DNA of 64,000 nucleotides from Rotaria macrura. Lineage: Eukaryota > Rotifera > Eurotatoria > Philodinida > Philodinidae. The stretch covers positions 1 through 64,000 of the forward strand of contig OENT01000657.1 in the NCBI GenBank assembly GCA_900239685.1, given 5' to 3'. Positions within the stretch are counted from its first letter, which is position 1; every line of letters begins with the position of its first letter. Positions 39,701-52,513 of the stretch are shown here, in pieces. The position numbers and the translations under genes are program-made. The notes beneath the pieces are model-generated. The model ran no database searches and had not been told where the DNA came from. It worked only from the letters and a program-made list of their open reading frames with translations.

Positions 39701-42700
39701 GATGGTCGTACATGGCAATGGAATGAAATATTTTGGTTAAGTTTGACAAATTCTCAACGTGATCAATTAAAAGATCTTGAATATCAAGTACGTACACGTC
39801 GAACTAGTACAGACCGTTTATTAACTTCAAATGATTCAACAAAAGTATTTAAACCAACAATAAATGTAACAGAAGCTGGTGTATGGCAACAACAGAAATC
39901 TCAAAAATCACCAACATCAATAGGCAAATATTCCGAAGTAAATTCAATTCATGAAACACTTCCATCGTTTACTATAATAAGTTCATCACCAAGTAAAACA
40001 GATTTACGTATTGATTCACAAAAATCAATTAATCAACAACAAACGGTAGCATCACAGAAAAGAACTGACCATCAAATAACAATCATCGAATCAATTTATG
40101 ATCCATCGAATGATCATCAACAAATTCGACCTAGTTCATGTACAACTATTGAAGAAACAGTTTCAAATCCAAAAATCTCAAATAAAATTCTTACTAATTC
40201 TTATGAACAATTCATATACGATTATCTATCAACACATGCCAAACATTTACGTTCAAATGATAATAAATTAATTATTTCTATTGATGATCAATTAATTTCA
40301 ATACCTCATGTTGATTTTCCATTGTCAAATAATAATTTAATATTATCCGAAAATGTTTATTTAAATATGATCGATAAAGATCTATTACCATTTGAAATAG
40401 AAACAAATCAATTAGTTATATTTCTATATGGAGAACCAATCCTATTGCCAATTGATCGATGGTTATTCTATCGAAAGAAATATCACGATACACAATGGGT
40501 ACATAATTTGAAACGAGTCAATCGACAAATACCATCACAAATATTACCAGTTGTTGAACAATGGCTTGCTGATCATACCATAGTATCACTTGAAAAGCAA
40601 CAACTGAATGTTGATGGTTTACTTGTTCCACTTAAAGGTCGATTAGGTAAACAGATAATAAATTCATATGAAAATCAAGATTGGAATGAAATATTAAAAT
40701 ATTTAATTCGTACCGGTTATGTTTCCTATGATTCAAATGAAAAACTTATTCACATAGCTCATAGTGAACTCGATGCTCGACGTCTTTTAACATTTCAATC
40801 ATCGGAATGGATTGAACGTCTAGAGAAATATCTTCGTACATTAGACAGAATACATTTTCAAAATGGTTCATTATATCTAACAGATAATTTTCTTATACCT
40901 AATCAATATGTTCAACATCTGTTAGTTAAATATGAACAAACCAATATATTAAATGCTAAGGAATTAGCTAATCTTCTATTTGAAATATGTCATATTGATG
41001 AAGATAAAATCAATGAAATGTTAACATTAACATTGAATAAACAAACTTTAAAAATATTCAACGATAATAATAATCCAATGAATACTTTAATACAATGGCT
41101 TACCAAATTACAACAACAAAATGCAATTGAAATTACTGAATACAATGATATTATTATTTATTCTAAAGATGATCAACAAAAGATATTTATCAATCATGAA
41201 AATATTAATGCATACATGAAAACAAAAAATATGAATCAAAATCATGATGCTATTAATGTAAATGATATAGCAAATATTTTATTTCAATATAATTATGTTC
41301 ATTATACATCAGGTCAAATTATATTTCCTATGCAAAATATTATCTTAGATACAAATCAATTAGTATGGTTACAATCGATCATACATTCGATTCAATCGAA
41401 TGAACAAACACAAATGACTGAAATCAAATTATATGATGGTCAAAATACACAAATACTTGAAATACCTTATGAATATATGAAAAAAACAAATAATGTACAA
41501 ATCATAGCAAATTATCTATTTCAACATGGACATATTCGATATGATGATAATGCGAAAAGTTATATTTATCGTTATATATCATCCGATGATAATTATCAGA
41601 GATCACAAGAACATGAATTACTTTCATCACATATTCAACATGTTCATATTGATAAAAATCAGAAATCAATCGAAATCGAATTTGTTTATGATAAAAAACA
41701 CTTTCTTCTACTACCTTCGAATTGGTATCAACAAATATTAGAAAATCAATTTAATCGTTCGTATATTATTGATATGTTATTGAAGAATGGTGGTACTTTC
41801 GATAGAGATCATTTTAATTTCAATGGTGATTCGTATGCATTAAAATTTTCGAATCAATTAACACCGAAATCATCGTCAACACAAAAAGAAAATATGATTG
41901 ATCATTTTGTCGAATATATAAATGATCAAGGTGGAATAAAGTATGATAATAAATATCAAATATTAATATTAGAAAATCTATTGAACGGTTCTAAATTATC
42001 TATTACACCTGAACATTCGAAATTCATACAAAGTAATCAATATCGTAGTGAAGATGTAAAATCTATACTTACAAAACATGGCGAATTACAACAAGATAAA
42101 TTTAATAATTGGCTATTGTATTATAACAATCAATGTATAGAAATTCCACCGTTAGATGTAACTATTAAAAATCATGAACAACTATCGAATAATATCAATG
42201 AAGAGAATCGTAATGAATTATTGAATGATTATCATAAAACTATTGAATCAATGTATAATCATAATTTAATAACATATAATAATCATTTAAATACATTTGA
42301 AATCGATTGTTCGAATAAAATATTATCAATACCATTTAATCAATTACAATCAATAATTAACTCGAAATCTATTCATTCATTGAAAGATGGAATATTACCA
42401 TTTAATAGTTATCAATTATCAAAATGGTTATTAGATAATGCCGAGCAAATACAATATTCACAAAGTAATGCAATAGAAATTCTTTACAAAAATAATTATT
42501 ATTATTTACCATTGATTTATACAAATAATGAAAATAATGTTGATTCAAATTTAAAATTAATTTTTCCATTTAATAAATCAGTACGTTTTATACAAAAAAC
42601 ACCATCAACAACAACATTAGACATTGAACAACCTACTTTGCAAAATAATTATGCCATTGATCCATTGTTAATACTTGCAAATTATATTCAACGTACAAGT

Positions 42701-45413
42701 GAAATATATCAGGATGTATTAGGTCGTTTAGTCATTAAATTAGGTCTTTATGAAATTGTTATACCACGTATTCAAGCTATTAGTTCTATGGAAGCATTAA
42801 ATACATCACCAAAACGTACAGGTAGTATTATTGCACGTTTAATTGATCGTATTGGAAAAGTACAATCCAATAATGCTGGTGGTTTGATAATTAAAGTTGG
42901 TAATAATTCATTCGAATTATCAAAAAATATTATTGATCGTTCAAAGAACCTTTCTGACGATCATAATCAACCTATAATATTCGATCGTTATCGATCTCCT
43001 GTTCTACCATTATTAAGACAGTCAAAATCGACGAGTAATTTATTATCAATCAATTCAGGTGAACATCCATTATTTAATGATGATCAACAAATGCTTTATT
43101 CAAAAGATGGTCGCGGTGATGCAAGATATTTAAATTTAACTCATGCAGATAATTTACGACAAGATCAAATGCATATTCAAACAGATTCTAATTTAAAACC
43201 ATGCATAATTATCATACCAGATGATGAATCAATTTCAACTTTAAATCATGCAGTACGATTTTATATTCAATATACGAATGATGATCATTCAATATTGAAT
43301 AATAATTCAAATTCAATGACGATACCATCGAATGAATATTCTGTTCGATCAACACAACCGAAATTGTTCTCGCCAACACATTATCAAGATATTTCACTTC
43401 GACAAGCACCAGTCTATGTTTATAGACAAGGTGGCAGTAAAATTTATTATGAAAATCTTGCACAATATTTATCTTCTAACTCATCGTATTTATCGTCACA
43501 TACTGTTCGTCGTATGTTAAAATTTACATCCAGAGATGAATATTTTACTTATTTGAATAAGAAAATGCCAACGGTTGAGTCCGACAGACTTGTTCGAGAA
43601 AGTGAAGAACCATTGAATCGAGATAGAAATATCTATTCGTCGAATAATAATTATCAACAAAGATCAAGATCACAAGATAATCTTTATAATGTACAAAATG
43701 GTACAATAACGACATTATCAAACGTATAGATTAAACACAATACTTATTTTTATTTATAATATGTATATATTTATTTTTTTAATCCAATTCTATTATTATC
43801 AAGACAAAAATTTGAATTCATTTATCATACATACATTCCCATTCTATTGAGATATTCTTCTTAAATACATCATATGCGAAAGCTGACGTCGACTAGTGAT
43901 TTGTTTCTTTTTTCTGTGTCTTTATTTGTGTTGTACGTTAGTTTCTCTAACTCTATCGATTTCTATTATCTTTACAAAATTATTCTTTGCATTACTTATC
44001 TATGTACACAGATGATCATCGGAGAGAACGAGTGGCGCTTTTATTTAATTTAAATATTCATTATTAACATCAATAATTCTAGGTCGATCGCCACATTGGA
44101 TGAATGGTAGCGCTGGTCAAAGTTTAATAGCATCAGAAAAAAACGTAACAACATTACCTCGAAGTGCTACTTTATCAGGACAGAGTATGTACATTCATGT
44201 TTGATGAACATGCATGAATCTAGATTGTAATAATGATTGCCGATGCAGAACTATTCACTCTAATAGCTATCCTTTCACCGTGATCTATCATTTATTCATA
44301 AGAGCAACATTTTATTATTCGTTACCAATAACGATCTGTGAGCATCCATTACACAGATTCTTACGTCATTATCCTCCTCTAGTCTTCTATCATGAGTAAT
44401 TAATTCTGTGATACATATTGTTTTGAGTTAGAGTTAGTTGGATGTTATTTCAAAAAGTCTTGAGTTTTATTTGCTCTTTCATTAGTACATACAGTGTCAC
44501 ACTGAAATATATGCATGTCGGATGGCATGGAAGACAATTAACGTAAAGATCTAAGATTCATTATAGTTTGGTATTCAGTAGAGGTTAACTTTCATGACGC
44601 ATGATCAAACTGTGTGAGACAAGGTTTCTAAACTATGTCATACAAAGATATACTACTTATAATCACGATTTCCTTACCATTGTATTCCTAGCATGTGCAT
44701 GTCTTGTGTTTTAGGTAATGATGGAGAAAGTGAAAGTCGTGTGACTGTTTCACGTAGTGTTAGTGCTGTTGCAAGTATGAATAACTTTCTATTCGAAGAA
44801 ATTTAATATTATGATAGATGAATATTTGTTTTCGTTTTGTATCATATAGAAGTTGTTTCAAGTAAATCGGATACAATAAAATCAACTACATCATCATCGG
44901 GACCATCGAGTCGAGAGGTATAACTATTTTGTAGTTTGTTTGTTTATTTTTCTTTTTGACTTGTTTATTTTTCATCAATAACATATATGCTTTGAGAAGA
45001 CATGTCGAGAAATTATTTGAATCTTACTATTCTTATCTATAGAATACAACTGTGCCATCAGCAACAGTGATTCGAAGTCAGAGTTTGGTTAGTATACTAA
45101 AGATTGCTATTATTATCGCTTGTCAAGGACTGGGTATTTCTATGTTGATTTCTGTCGATGGCATGATTCTTTCTTATAATTAAGAAAAATAAAAGAAGAC
45201 ATCGATGCTATTGCTTTGTCTATTTGAAAGACGTGAGTTCTTTAATTATCTTATATTTTTTAGGTCTCACCAAATCGTACAAATGTTAGTAAAGGCGGAG
45301 AAGATGAAGTGAAGAAGGAGAAAAAATCCAAATTTCGAACACCATCATTTCTTCGAAAACGCAAAGAGAAAAAAGAAAAAGAAGCTGCTAACAAAGATAA
45401 AACAGAAAAATGA
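29989..45413 (+). CDS. ADD: Adducin, full length
   Basis: Fourteen exons: 29989-30462, 31574-31673, 31728-32164, 32238-32479, 32545-32656, 33436-33639, 33697-33889, 33961-33999, 35846-35884, 44083-44184, 44715-44774, 44850-44917, 45043-45087, 45264-45413, giving 754 aa (human ADD1 is 737). Adducin caps actin filaments and recruits spectrin at the membrane skeleton. The head (about residues 40-360) shows [44 protein letters not shown]227-L-H229 and N-H290-G. The neck and tail follow ([10 protein letters not shown], then Q/N/S-rich). The last exon holds the MARCKS-type basic segment [18 protein letters not shown], the calmodulin and PKC target region in known adducins. All exon phases agree. 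Exons 8 and 9 are 39-nt symmetric mini-exons, likely cassettes. Donors after exons 1 and 7 are GTTCGT, which is unusual. Intron 9 (35885-44082) holds a nested gene. Confidence 0.92.
30695..30724. repeat. TA microsatellite in adducin intron 1
   Basis: About fifteen TA units in a row inside the first adducin intron. No function is inferred. Confidence 0.85.
33961..35884 (+). other. Two 39-nt symmetric adducin mini-exons
   Basis: 33961-33999 ([13 protein letters not shown]) and 35846-35884 ([13 protein letters not shown]) are each 39 nt and begin and end in the same phase. Either can therefore be skipped without changing frame. If the donor at 34000 is not used, reading on gives a stop at 34029-34031, making a short head-neck isoform. 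They lie in the tail, where vertebrate adducins are also alternatively spliced. Use of either is an inference from splice sites. Confidence 0.6.
36937..36943 (+). promoter_or_regulatory. Acceptor site and in-frame stop before the nested gene
   Basis: A polypyrimidine run ending CTCTAG (AG at 36937-36938) is followed by TTTAA and the ATG at 36944. TAA at 36941-36943 is in frame with the ATG, so the nested reading frame cannot be entered from upstream adducin exons through this acceptor. The mRNA must start independently, either by spliced-leader addition here or from a 5' UTR exon. Confidence 0.6.
36944..43729 (+). CDS. Large repeat protein of unknown function, nested in an adducin intron
   Basis: Two exons, 36944-38188 and 39701-43729, join in phase 0 at good sites (TCG|GTAAGA, TTCTAG|GATGG) to give about 1,757 aa. 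I do not recognise the family. Residues 1-410 are low-complexity, rich in S, T, Q, N and H. From about residue 560 to 1,510 there are some sixteen degenerate units of 45-75 aa. Each is a short amphipathic helix with W/Y-L ([35 protein letters not shown]), then I/V-x-Y-type turns and short strands often ending I-P (LISIPH, ILEIPY, IEIPPL, LSIPFN, IVIPRI). The last 250 residues are again disordered. There is no signal peptide or membrane span. The stop TAG is real in this frame: a GTATAG donor there would be phase 0, while the next adducin exon needs phase 1. Intron 1 is 1,512 bp. Confidence 0.88.
38189..39700. other. Intron of the nested gene
   Basis: A 1,512-bp intron. A small hairpin pairs AGAAGGGGATTTTT with AAATCCCTTCTT at about 38560-38592. 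The stretch 38600-38970 is less AT-rich, with overlapping frames on both strands and a G-run near 38960. It looks like inserted repeat sequence rather than an exon; no domain is recognised. Confidence 0.4.
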
Positions 45414-48183
45414 ACAATAGAATTTTTCTCTTCATTATCTAGTGTTGTCGTGTTGTTCTTTTGTTTGCTTGTTTTTTTTTGTAGCAAGTTCTTTCGGTTT
45501 TTTTCTTCGAGATACTCATTCGTATAAAATACCCACACCTCTTTCTTTTTCTTTTCTCTCTGGCGTGTAGCTCAGCTCTCGTTATGGTGTGCTTGTTTTA
45601 TTCTTATTGCATCTATTGAACTCCAATGAAAACATAATAACAAAAGAAGATTTAACTCAAAGAAAAAATAACAACGTTGATTTTTTTCTTTATTATTATT
45701 ATTTTTGTTTGTTTCTTCTGTTTCCATCGAAGAGGCTTTGATTTGTTCTTTTGTTGTTTTTTTTTATATTCTTATTCTCTCTTCTTCTGTTCTTTCCTTT
45801 GCGTGTGCGTGTGTGTGTGTGAATTGAACTCGTTCTCTTCTCATTTTTTTTTGAATTCTCTTTATGATAGCACGCGTGAGTTTATACGTACACACGAAAA
45901 ATTCGTTTTTTTTCATAATAAACATATGTACACATTACGTAGAATACTATGAGGAAATAAAACAATTAATAAATAATGTTTATAATAAATTAAAAGAATA
46001 TAGTACATATACACTATGGTCTTAAATAAAATGTTGAGTTGATTGATATTGTATAAGTCTGCACATTTTTCGACAAAGTAAGTAACCGATGAATTCATAT
46101 GAGTCATGGATGAATGAGTGTGTCTTGCTATTAGAATGAAAATCATTATGAATATTAATCAAGAGAGACAAATCGTTGAACTTATGAGTATTTTTCATTT
46201 TCCTAGTTTAAGATACTTAGATGAATACAATCATTGTAACGTTGTGTTCCAAAAAGAAAAAGATCTGTCTAATAAATAGATTTTGAAAAATTTGTTTTTT
46301 GCATAAAGATGGTCATTTACTTCTGAAAATATCGTTTCCACATGTTTTGGTTTTTGAGAGATCATAACAAAAGTATTAAATAGTTACCTTCCACTATCAT
46401 CTGTCAGAAGATAACCAATTTTGTTTTTAGATTAATTTTGCACCTAGTACTGATCAAACGCTTTCAGAATCCATTTGTTTAGTTTTAGTTGTAGACACTG
46501 TCTTATGGATGGAAAACTGTTAATAATGAGTATTGAGACAGTTTTTCACTTTTTGTATTTGATTGGGTATCATAGAGTAATATGAGGAAAATGATTTGAG
46601 AAGGCGAAAAGAAGTTTGTGTGTCATAAACTTTGTTAGATACAAAAATTGATAAAATCTTGTTCTCACAATAACTCAATGAACGCTTAACTGTTTCCAAT
46701 AAAGATTCGATCATTCCTCAGACTTGCAGAGTAGAATCATATCTCAAAAACTCAATTGAAAATGTCTCGCTCTCTTCTGAAGATAATTCAATTTTACTAC
46801 GACAATATGTTTGACATGAAAATTAACTTTACTAACGAACTCCTGAGTGTGATTACTGAAAGTAATTTACACAGACTCTCAACAGTACACGAAACTGTTA
46901 GGGAAAATATCGCGTGCTCGACATCCTTTTGTTGAATAGAAAATTTACTTTCCTTGTATCATTAAGTTTATTATTTTGCCGATTTTTTCCCCTAACAGTA
47001 CCTTTAGCGTGTTTTCATTCATGTATATATAAAAATTGGTTTTACTATTACTAGTATGAGAACACGCACTAATCCAAAGACCCAAGGCCTTTAAAATATA
47101 GAAGGTTTTGTCTTGGTCTTAACTTTCAAGTTGCATTGACAAAACAATTTATTTGATGAGTTAATTGAATTGATTACAAAACAATCATCAATATCGAGTA
47201 TTTCCTTGGCGGGTAGGCGTAGAATCCATCGTTATGTTTTCTTTAATATTAAAAACTAGTTAGAATCCTCATGATATACATAGTTTACATTCTGAAACTA
47301 CATTTGATGCATTCGTCAATAATACATATTATAATTATGATGTACCAAAGATGAATGTTTTTTTATTCGAATCGTATCGGATGTTCTAACGCTTACTTTG
47401 TAGTTACAACTCTCTCTCTCTCTCTCTCTCTCAACATCATCATAGATTCAAATGAATAATACAAATATGATATTTTTTCTATTCGATGTTGAACTTGAAA
47501 GTTAACTTTTATTTCAATCGAAGCCGAATTTTTCTTGAACGGATAACTCTAATGGGTCTTCGAATGTATGAAATAATTCTTCTTGTGTAATGCTTCTCTT
47601 GTGTGAAAATGTGTATATTCAATAGAAACACAAACATATCAAATAAATCTTCTGAGGGTCTTTTATTCATGGAATATTTTCTTTCATATGTGTACAAAGC
47701 AATAGCAGAAGTATCATCGATTGAGGACAAACTTCCTTGCGTGAATTGTTGCATCATAAATCAACAGAATATTCAATGAAAGCTTTAACTTAATTCAAAC
47801 AAATATGAATGATTCATGAGAAAAGGTTTTTTTTCTTTCTATATGTTAAAATGATCATCATATCCCAAGTTGAATAACGTCAATCAGTAGAAGATTCATT
47901 CATATTCGAGTGAAAAGGCAATAATGTTTCTCTTTTAATTTCAAAATGAATGCAATTCAAGATATTATTTGATTATCAATAGGAACGTGTGTTGCTGATT
48001 AGATAATTCTTGATTTTTTTCTCGTAAGTCATGCAACTGATATTAAATCAACGTTTTTCGTGTATTGTTAAATTTCATCTAACTGAGTCATCATCCATAG
48101 TATTTATTAAATAAACATATGCTATTTGAACACTACAAATAAATGAGTAAAAGATAAAACCGTTTAAAATGTTATTCGTCTAT
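45414..48183. other. Intergenic, convergent with the minus-strand gene
   Basis: The DNA after the adducin stop is T-rich with a short GT run near 45802. AATAAA at 45917-45922 is a possible but distant adducin poly(A) signal. A CT microsatellite lies at 47410-47432. An 82-codon minus-strand frame at 47509-47757 has no recognisable domain and is not called. On the minus strand, AATAAA (seen as TTTATT at 48103-48108) lies about 75 bp past the next gene's stop and may be its poly(A) signal. Confidence 0.45.
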
Positions 48184-50429
48184 CTAACTACACATTTTGT
48201 GGCAAGGTTGTTTATTTTTAGCAACTGTCATAATAATACGTAGCAGTTGTTGATAATTTGCTTCCTCTTCAATATTTGATTGTGGATATCGTTGAGTAAA
48301 AACAAGATCGCCACATCTAAATATAAAGCACACAATGTTACATTCGTATGTTGAATAGAATCAATTATAAAAGCACTCTTACTTTCCAAATACGATATTA
48401 TTCAATCGTTGTCCATGATAGCCTAATTTTTCTATGAATCGATCTTTATGATTATCTTGATAAAGTCGAATTTTACCATAGAAAACACCAGGTAAATAAT
48501 GTGCTGCATGTTCTTCGTTAATAAGAATAAGACGTACGTCAGGTTCACGCATATTATGATATGCAAGATCACGATATAGATCATTATATCTATTATATTA
48601 TATATGGAGAATAGTAGAAAAAAGTACCATGCATGTCTAATTAGTATTGCTATGATTCAAGTAATATTTCTTTTCGGAAATATAATATATAGAGGGAAAA
48701 TTGCATTTTAACGGAAGAACTTTCGAACTTAATAGGCTGTGATAGACGTTGTTGTTATATCATATGATCAAAGACCGTAAATCAATAAAGGCTCGTTCTA
48801 GTATATATATATATATGAACTATTTCCTTATTGCATTTCCGTATGATTAAGCTAAGGGATAGTCAAGAATGGTCCGTCAAGATGGATAGAACAACACAAT
48901 CTGCTGCACATCATCTGTCTCATTTCAATCCCATAGCGATAGTCTTAGCAGCTTTCTCTCATCAGACTAGATTGATATTTATAGAAAATTATTTGTATAC
49001 TAAATCATAAAATATTCATCTTTTCTTTTTTTTTTCTACAAAACATACGCTATTAAATATCGTAAACAACTCACAAGACTTAACTATCGAAATGGTGGTA
49101 TACTGATAATAAACAACATGTGTGTTCTCGCTTCAAAAAACATACAATAAGAGACAGCCGAATATTATTGATGTTAGTTTTTTCTTCTATATTATTTATT
49201 GTGCACTCCTTTTCGGCTACGTTGCTTAAAGCCAATCTAAGGCTTAGTGTGTCCTTCAATGAGTAAAGATTAATACTTATCCTTATCTTTAGTAAAAGTG
49301 AAAAAAGAAATAATGGATACTTCTATCCTGCAAGAAAATGCTTCTTTTTTTTTCTATGCTATACTTAATTATAGATCGTCGTCATAGAAATTATAAACTA
49401 GAGTTACAAATCGTTATGTTGAACTTTCTTGAATATTCATAGAGTAAGCCTCAAGTGAAAATGATACATCTGCGTCGAGAAAAAATAGCCTCGCTGATTC
49501 CACAGGGACAATTAACAAGTTGATGAACATTTTGGTATTTTACTATGCCCAAAACAGCTTGTTCTTATTTGGTATTGATTTCATTCCAAATGACCTTAGT
49601 TGTCAATCAAAAGATGGACCTTTAAGAATTTTTCTTTTAGGAAATAACGCGATGACACAAGTGTTTAGGGCTATTAGTGTATTGAAATGTCGAAGTCAGA
49701 TCGTTTGACTGAAATCTATCATGAAATATTACATATTTTGCATAGCATTCTGACATTTTCAATGGTAGAAAGCGAGCATTCGACCTTCTACTGATGTCAA
49801 ACTACAAGTAATATTCAACTCTTGATCCTCTAATGATACTTATAACATCTTACAGAACTTGTTCGATTAACTAAATATCAACAATGTTCGCATGACTAAA
49901 TTCATGATTGATATACTCATGAAATCAGGATTCAGTAGTAATGATCACAACTATTACTATCGAAAGCATTTTAAAAGAACGATATAGAGATTTATATTTT
50001 TATAATAAATAATCAATGAGCGAATGGCTAAACCCTAGATGTTAGTCGCTATGGACGATCAATAATGAATAACTCGAGATAGAAATATTAAATTTAAGCA
50101 TAGAATAGATGTGAATACTATCTATTCATACTGTCAGTAGCTATGAGACTATTCTAATGAAAAACAGTATATAAGAAAAGAATATTACTAGAAATAGATC
50201 AAAATTTATTAGACATGCTTTCTATTCAGGCATACTTGACGGCTTGATTTCGACAAGCTTGACAGCCAAGATGAGAAACACCTATAACGAGTACTTGTTT
50301 ACGATAGTTGGTAATTAAATTTGTTCCATTAATCATTAGATTTTGTGAGCATATTTTTTCATTCTTAGGATATGCACCTATTGAAACAATAAATAGAGCA
50401 AAGATAGGAAGAATCTTTTGTCTATGCAT
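48184..50429 (-). CDS. Secreted selenoprotein-P-like protein, cysteine form
   Basis: Three minus-strand exons (50429-50236, 48589-48383, 48316-48184) join in phase to give 177 aa. Residues 1-19 are a signal peptide (MHRQKILPIFALFIVSIGAY). An N-glycosylation sequon (NGT) is at 34-36. A thioredoxin-like core follows: KQVLVIGVSHLGCQACRNQA with C56-x-x-C59, then DVRLILINEEHAAH, YQDNHKDRF, GDLVFTQRYP, and a C-terminal helix ending NKQPCHKMCS. This order matches the N-terminal domain of selenoprotein P, where the site is U-x-x-C; here Cys replaces Sec. The Sec-rich selenium-carrying tail is absent. The likely role is a secreted redox protein rather than selenium transport. Intron 1 is 1,646 bp. The family call rests on motif order, not on a database search. 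Confidence 0.75.
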
Positions 50430-52464
50430 AGTGCCAAGCTTGAAATGACCTGTATAACTATCGTAGAATATCGATCAACTCATATCTTGATGACAGCTGA
50501 CATTTTTCTTCATTAGAAACAAAAAGCATTGTATACATAATACTGTTTGAGTATTGTCTTGACATAGATAGCATGCACAATACATGGTTACAGCATTAAC
50601 CTTTTATACTTTAGAACAAAAAGAGAACGAGAGGATGAGGACGATGGTCAATGATATATTGATTGTTCTATGTGTAATAGAATATATGAGAGAGAGAGAG
50701 AGAAAAAAAATGAAAGCATCAATAATAATGTACACGATATAGGCAATGGCATGGATCGGTCATTGAGTCGTAGGCATCAATTGAATTTCCTTTCTCTCAC
50801 TCTCTATCACTCTATCGCTTGCAGTCTATTTGTCACAAACCATCATTTTGTCATTTTTTTTCTCTTTTATGATGACGAAGCCATATGGATGTCTTTCGCA
50901 CAAATATATATTGAGAATACAATCAAAGTCATCATCCTTCTTGCCATTGCCAACTGTGTCCGTACAACGCTTAATGCAGCTAGCCTCAAGCTAGTTCGGC
51001 TAGTGAGTGGCTAAAAGACGGAAGAGAAAGAGTAAACATATAATCATTTCCTATAGCTGCATGCACACGATCATTACTTATTTGTCTCGACTAGTCAAGG
51101 ATGTTTTAGAATTATGTATATATATGTATATTTCATACAGTTGACTAGTATGATGAAATTGAGATGGCTTTTTTCCTTCTAATCCTTAAGAAAACAGTCA
51201 TTAACTTGCTTACTCTATTCGACAAGATCAATATTATTGTATTCATCAATCAAAATGATTTTTATGAATTCGATACAAATTGTTATAGTTGATGCAAACC
51301 TTAAACATGCTCATTGAAAAACTGAAGTTGAATTTGTTTCTTTCGAAATAAGAATACTAATATGATATATGACAAGCCAATGAAATATTTGACTTTAATT
51401 TGTTTGAACGAATAGATTGATAATAACCTCGAGTCATCGTAAGGCCAAATGGGAAGTGCTGAGCGACCTTAATATTTTTTCCTTTCATTCAATCACCAAT
51501 GAATTAATTGGTCTGGGGCCTTATCATCATTTTCACAAGAGCTAACAACAATATAGAACTTGTCACGCACGTTAATGTTACTTCAAATTTCTCTCTATTT
51601 CATCATTCTTGTTCGTTTTCTTTTCTTCGACGACAATCTTCTTCTTCTGAGCAAGTCAATTACACATGCCATGTTTGTTCTTATCTCGATCAATATGAAT
51701 TAAGGTTTTTTCTAGAAGTGAAAATGATCATCATAAATCCTTGAAGGTTCTCTATTTTATTGCTTCTTGTCCAATGTCTAATTCAACTATCATATCGATA
51801 TTATGCGCACAAGGATGTATATCACAGTAATACTCATACACATTTAGGATAATGACTTATATATTTATATATATATATACCTAAATATATACTTCCGTTT
51901 CGATTTTTGCTATAAGAATAAATAATTATCATGGGAATGATGGATCCGTATCGTTGACGCCCGATTAAGTCCATTGTGCAATGAACATGTAACCAAGGCT
52001 AATACGTACAGTCATAAACGATGCATTCATTGTTATCATCCAATTCTCAAAGACAAATATTGAGTCTCTTAAGGGAATAGTTCGACGATTAATGGGAGTG
52101 AATCAAGGCTAACTAACCAGGAGAAAAGAAACATAAATGTTGATATATGACACGCCCCTACTCTTCTCTTTCGTTTTTTAGCTTCCTTCATTTAACTTCT
52201 TTTGTATGTAGTGTGCCAGGAAGCAATGATGATTAATCACTTTGATAGCATGCGGTATTTGTCTCTTACGCAACTATTTCATTCCCTTTCTTTTCTTATC
52301 TTTTTTTCTTCTTCACTCTCGTCTTTTTTTGTATGAGAATAAAAAATCTTCCGGTTTTTTTTTACAAGCATCCGTTTTCTTCTTCTTATCGTTCATAGCT
52401 TGTCGGCACTGACATGAGCCAGGGTAAGTGAACGTTTCGGTACCATAGACACACACACTCACAC

Positions 52465-52513
<49 letters not shown>

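Noticed and set aside
39743..43729. A separate 1,328-aa protein starting at 39743
   Set aside because: The codon there is TTG, not ATG. The frame is open upstream to an acceptor at 39700 and joins in phase with the 36944-38188 exon.
43724..44083. Splicing of the nested gene from AAC|GTATAG into adducin exon 10, fusing it to the MARCKS tail
   Set aside because: The nested exon would end in phase 0, but exon 10 needs one carried base (phase 1). In phase 0 it meets a stop after six codons.
47509..47757. 82-aa minus-strand frame, possible extra exon of the SelP-like gene
   Set aside because: The SelP-like gene already ends at a stop at 48184 with a nearby poly(A)-like signal, and this frame has no family resemblance.
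50670..51014. 114-aa + strand frame
   Set aside because: Starts in a GA repeat, has no splice sites or recognisable domain, and its composition matches the intergenic DNA.
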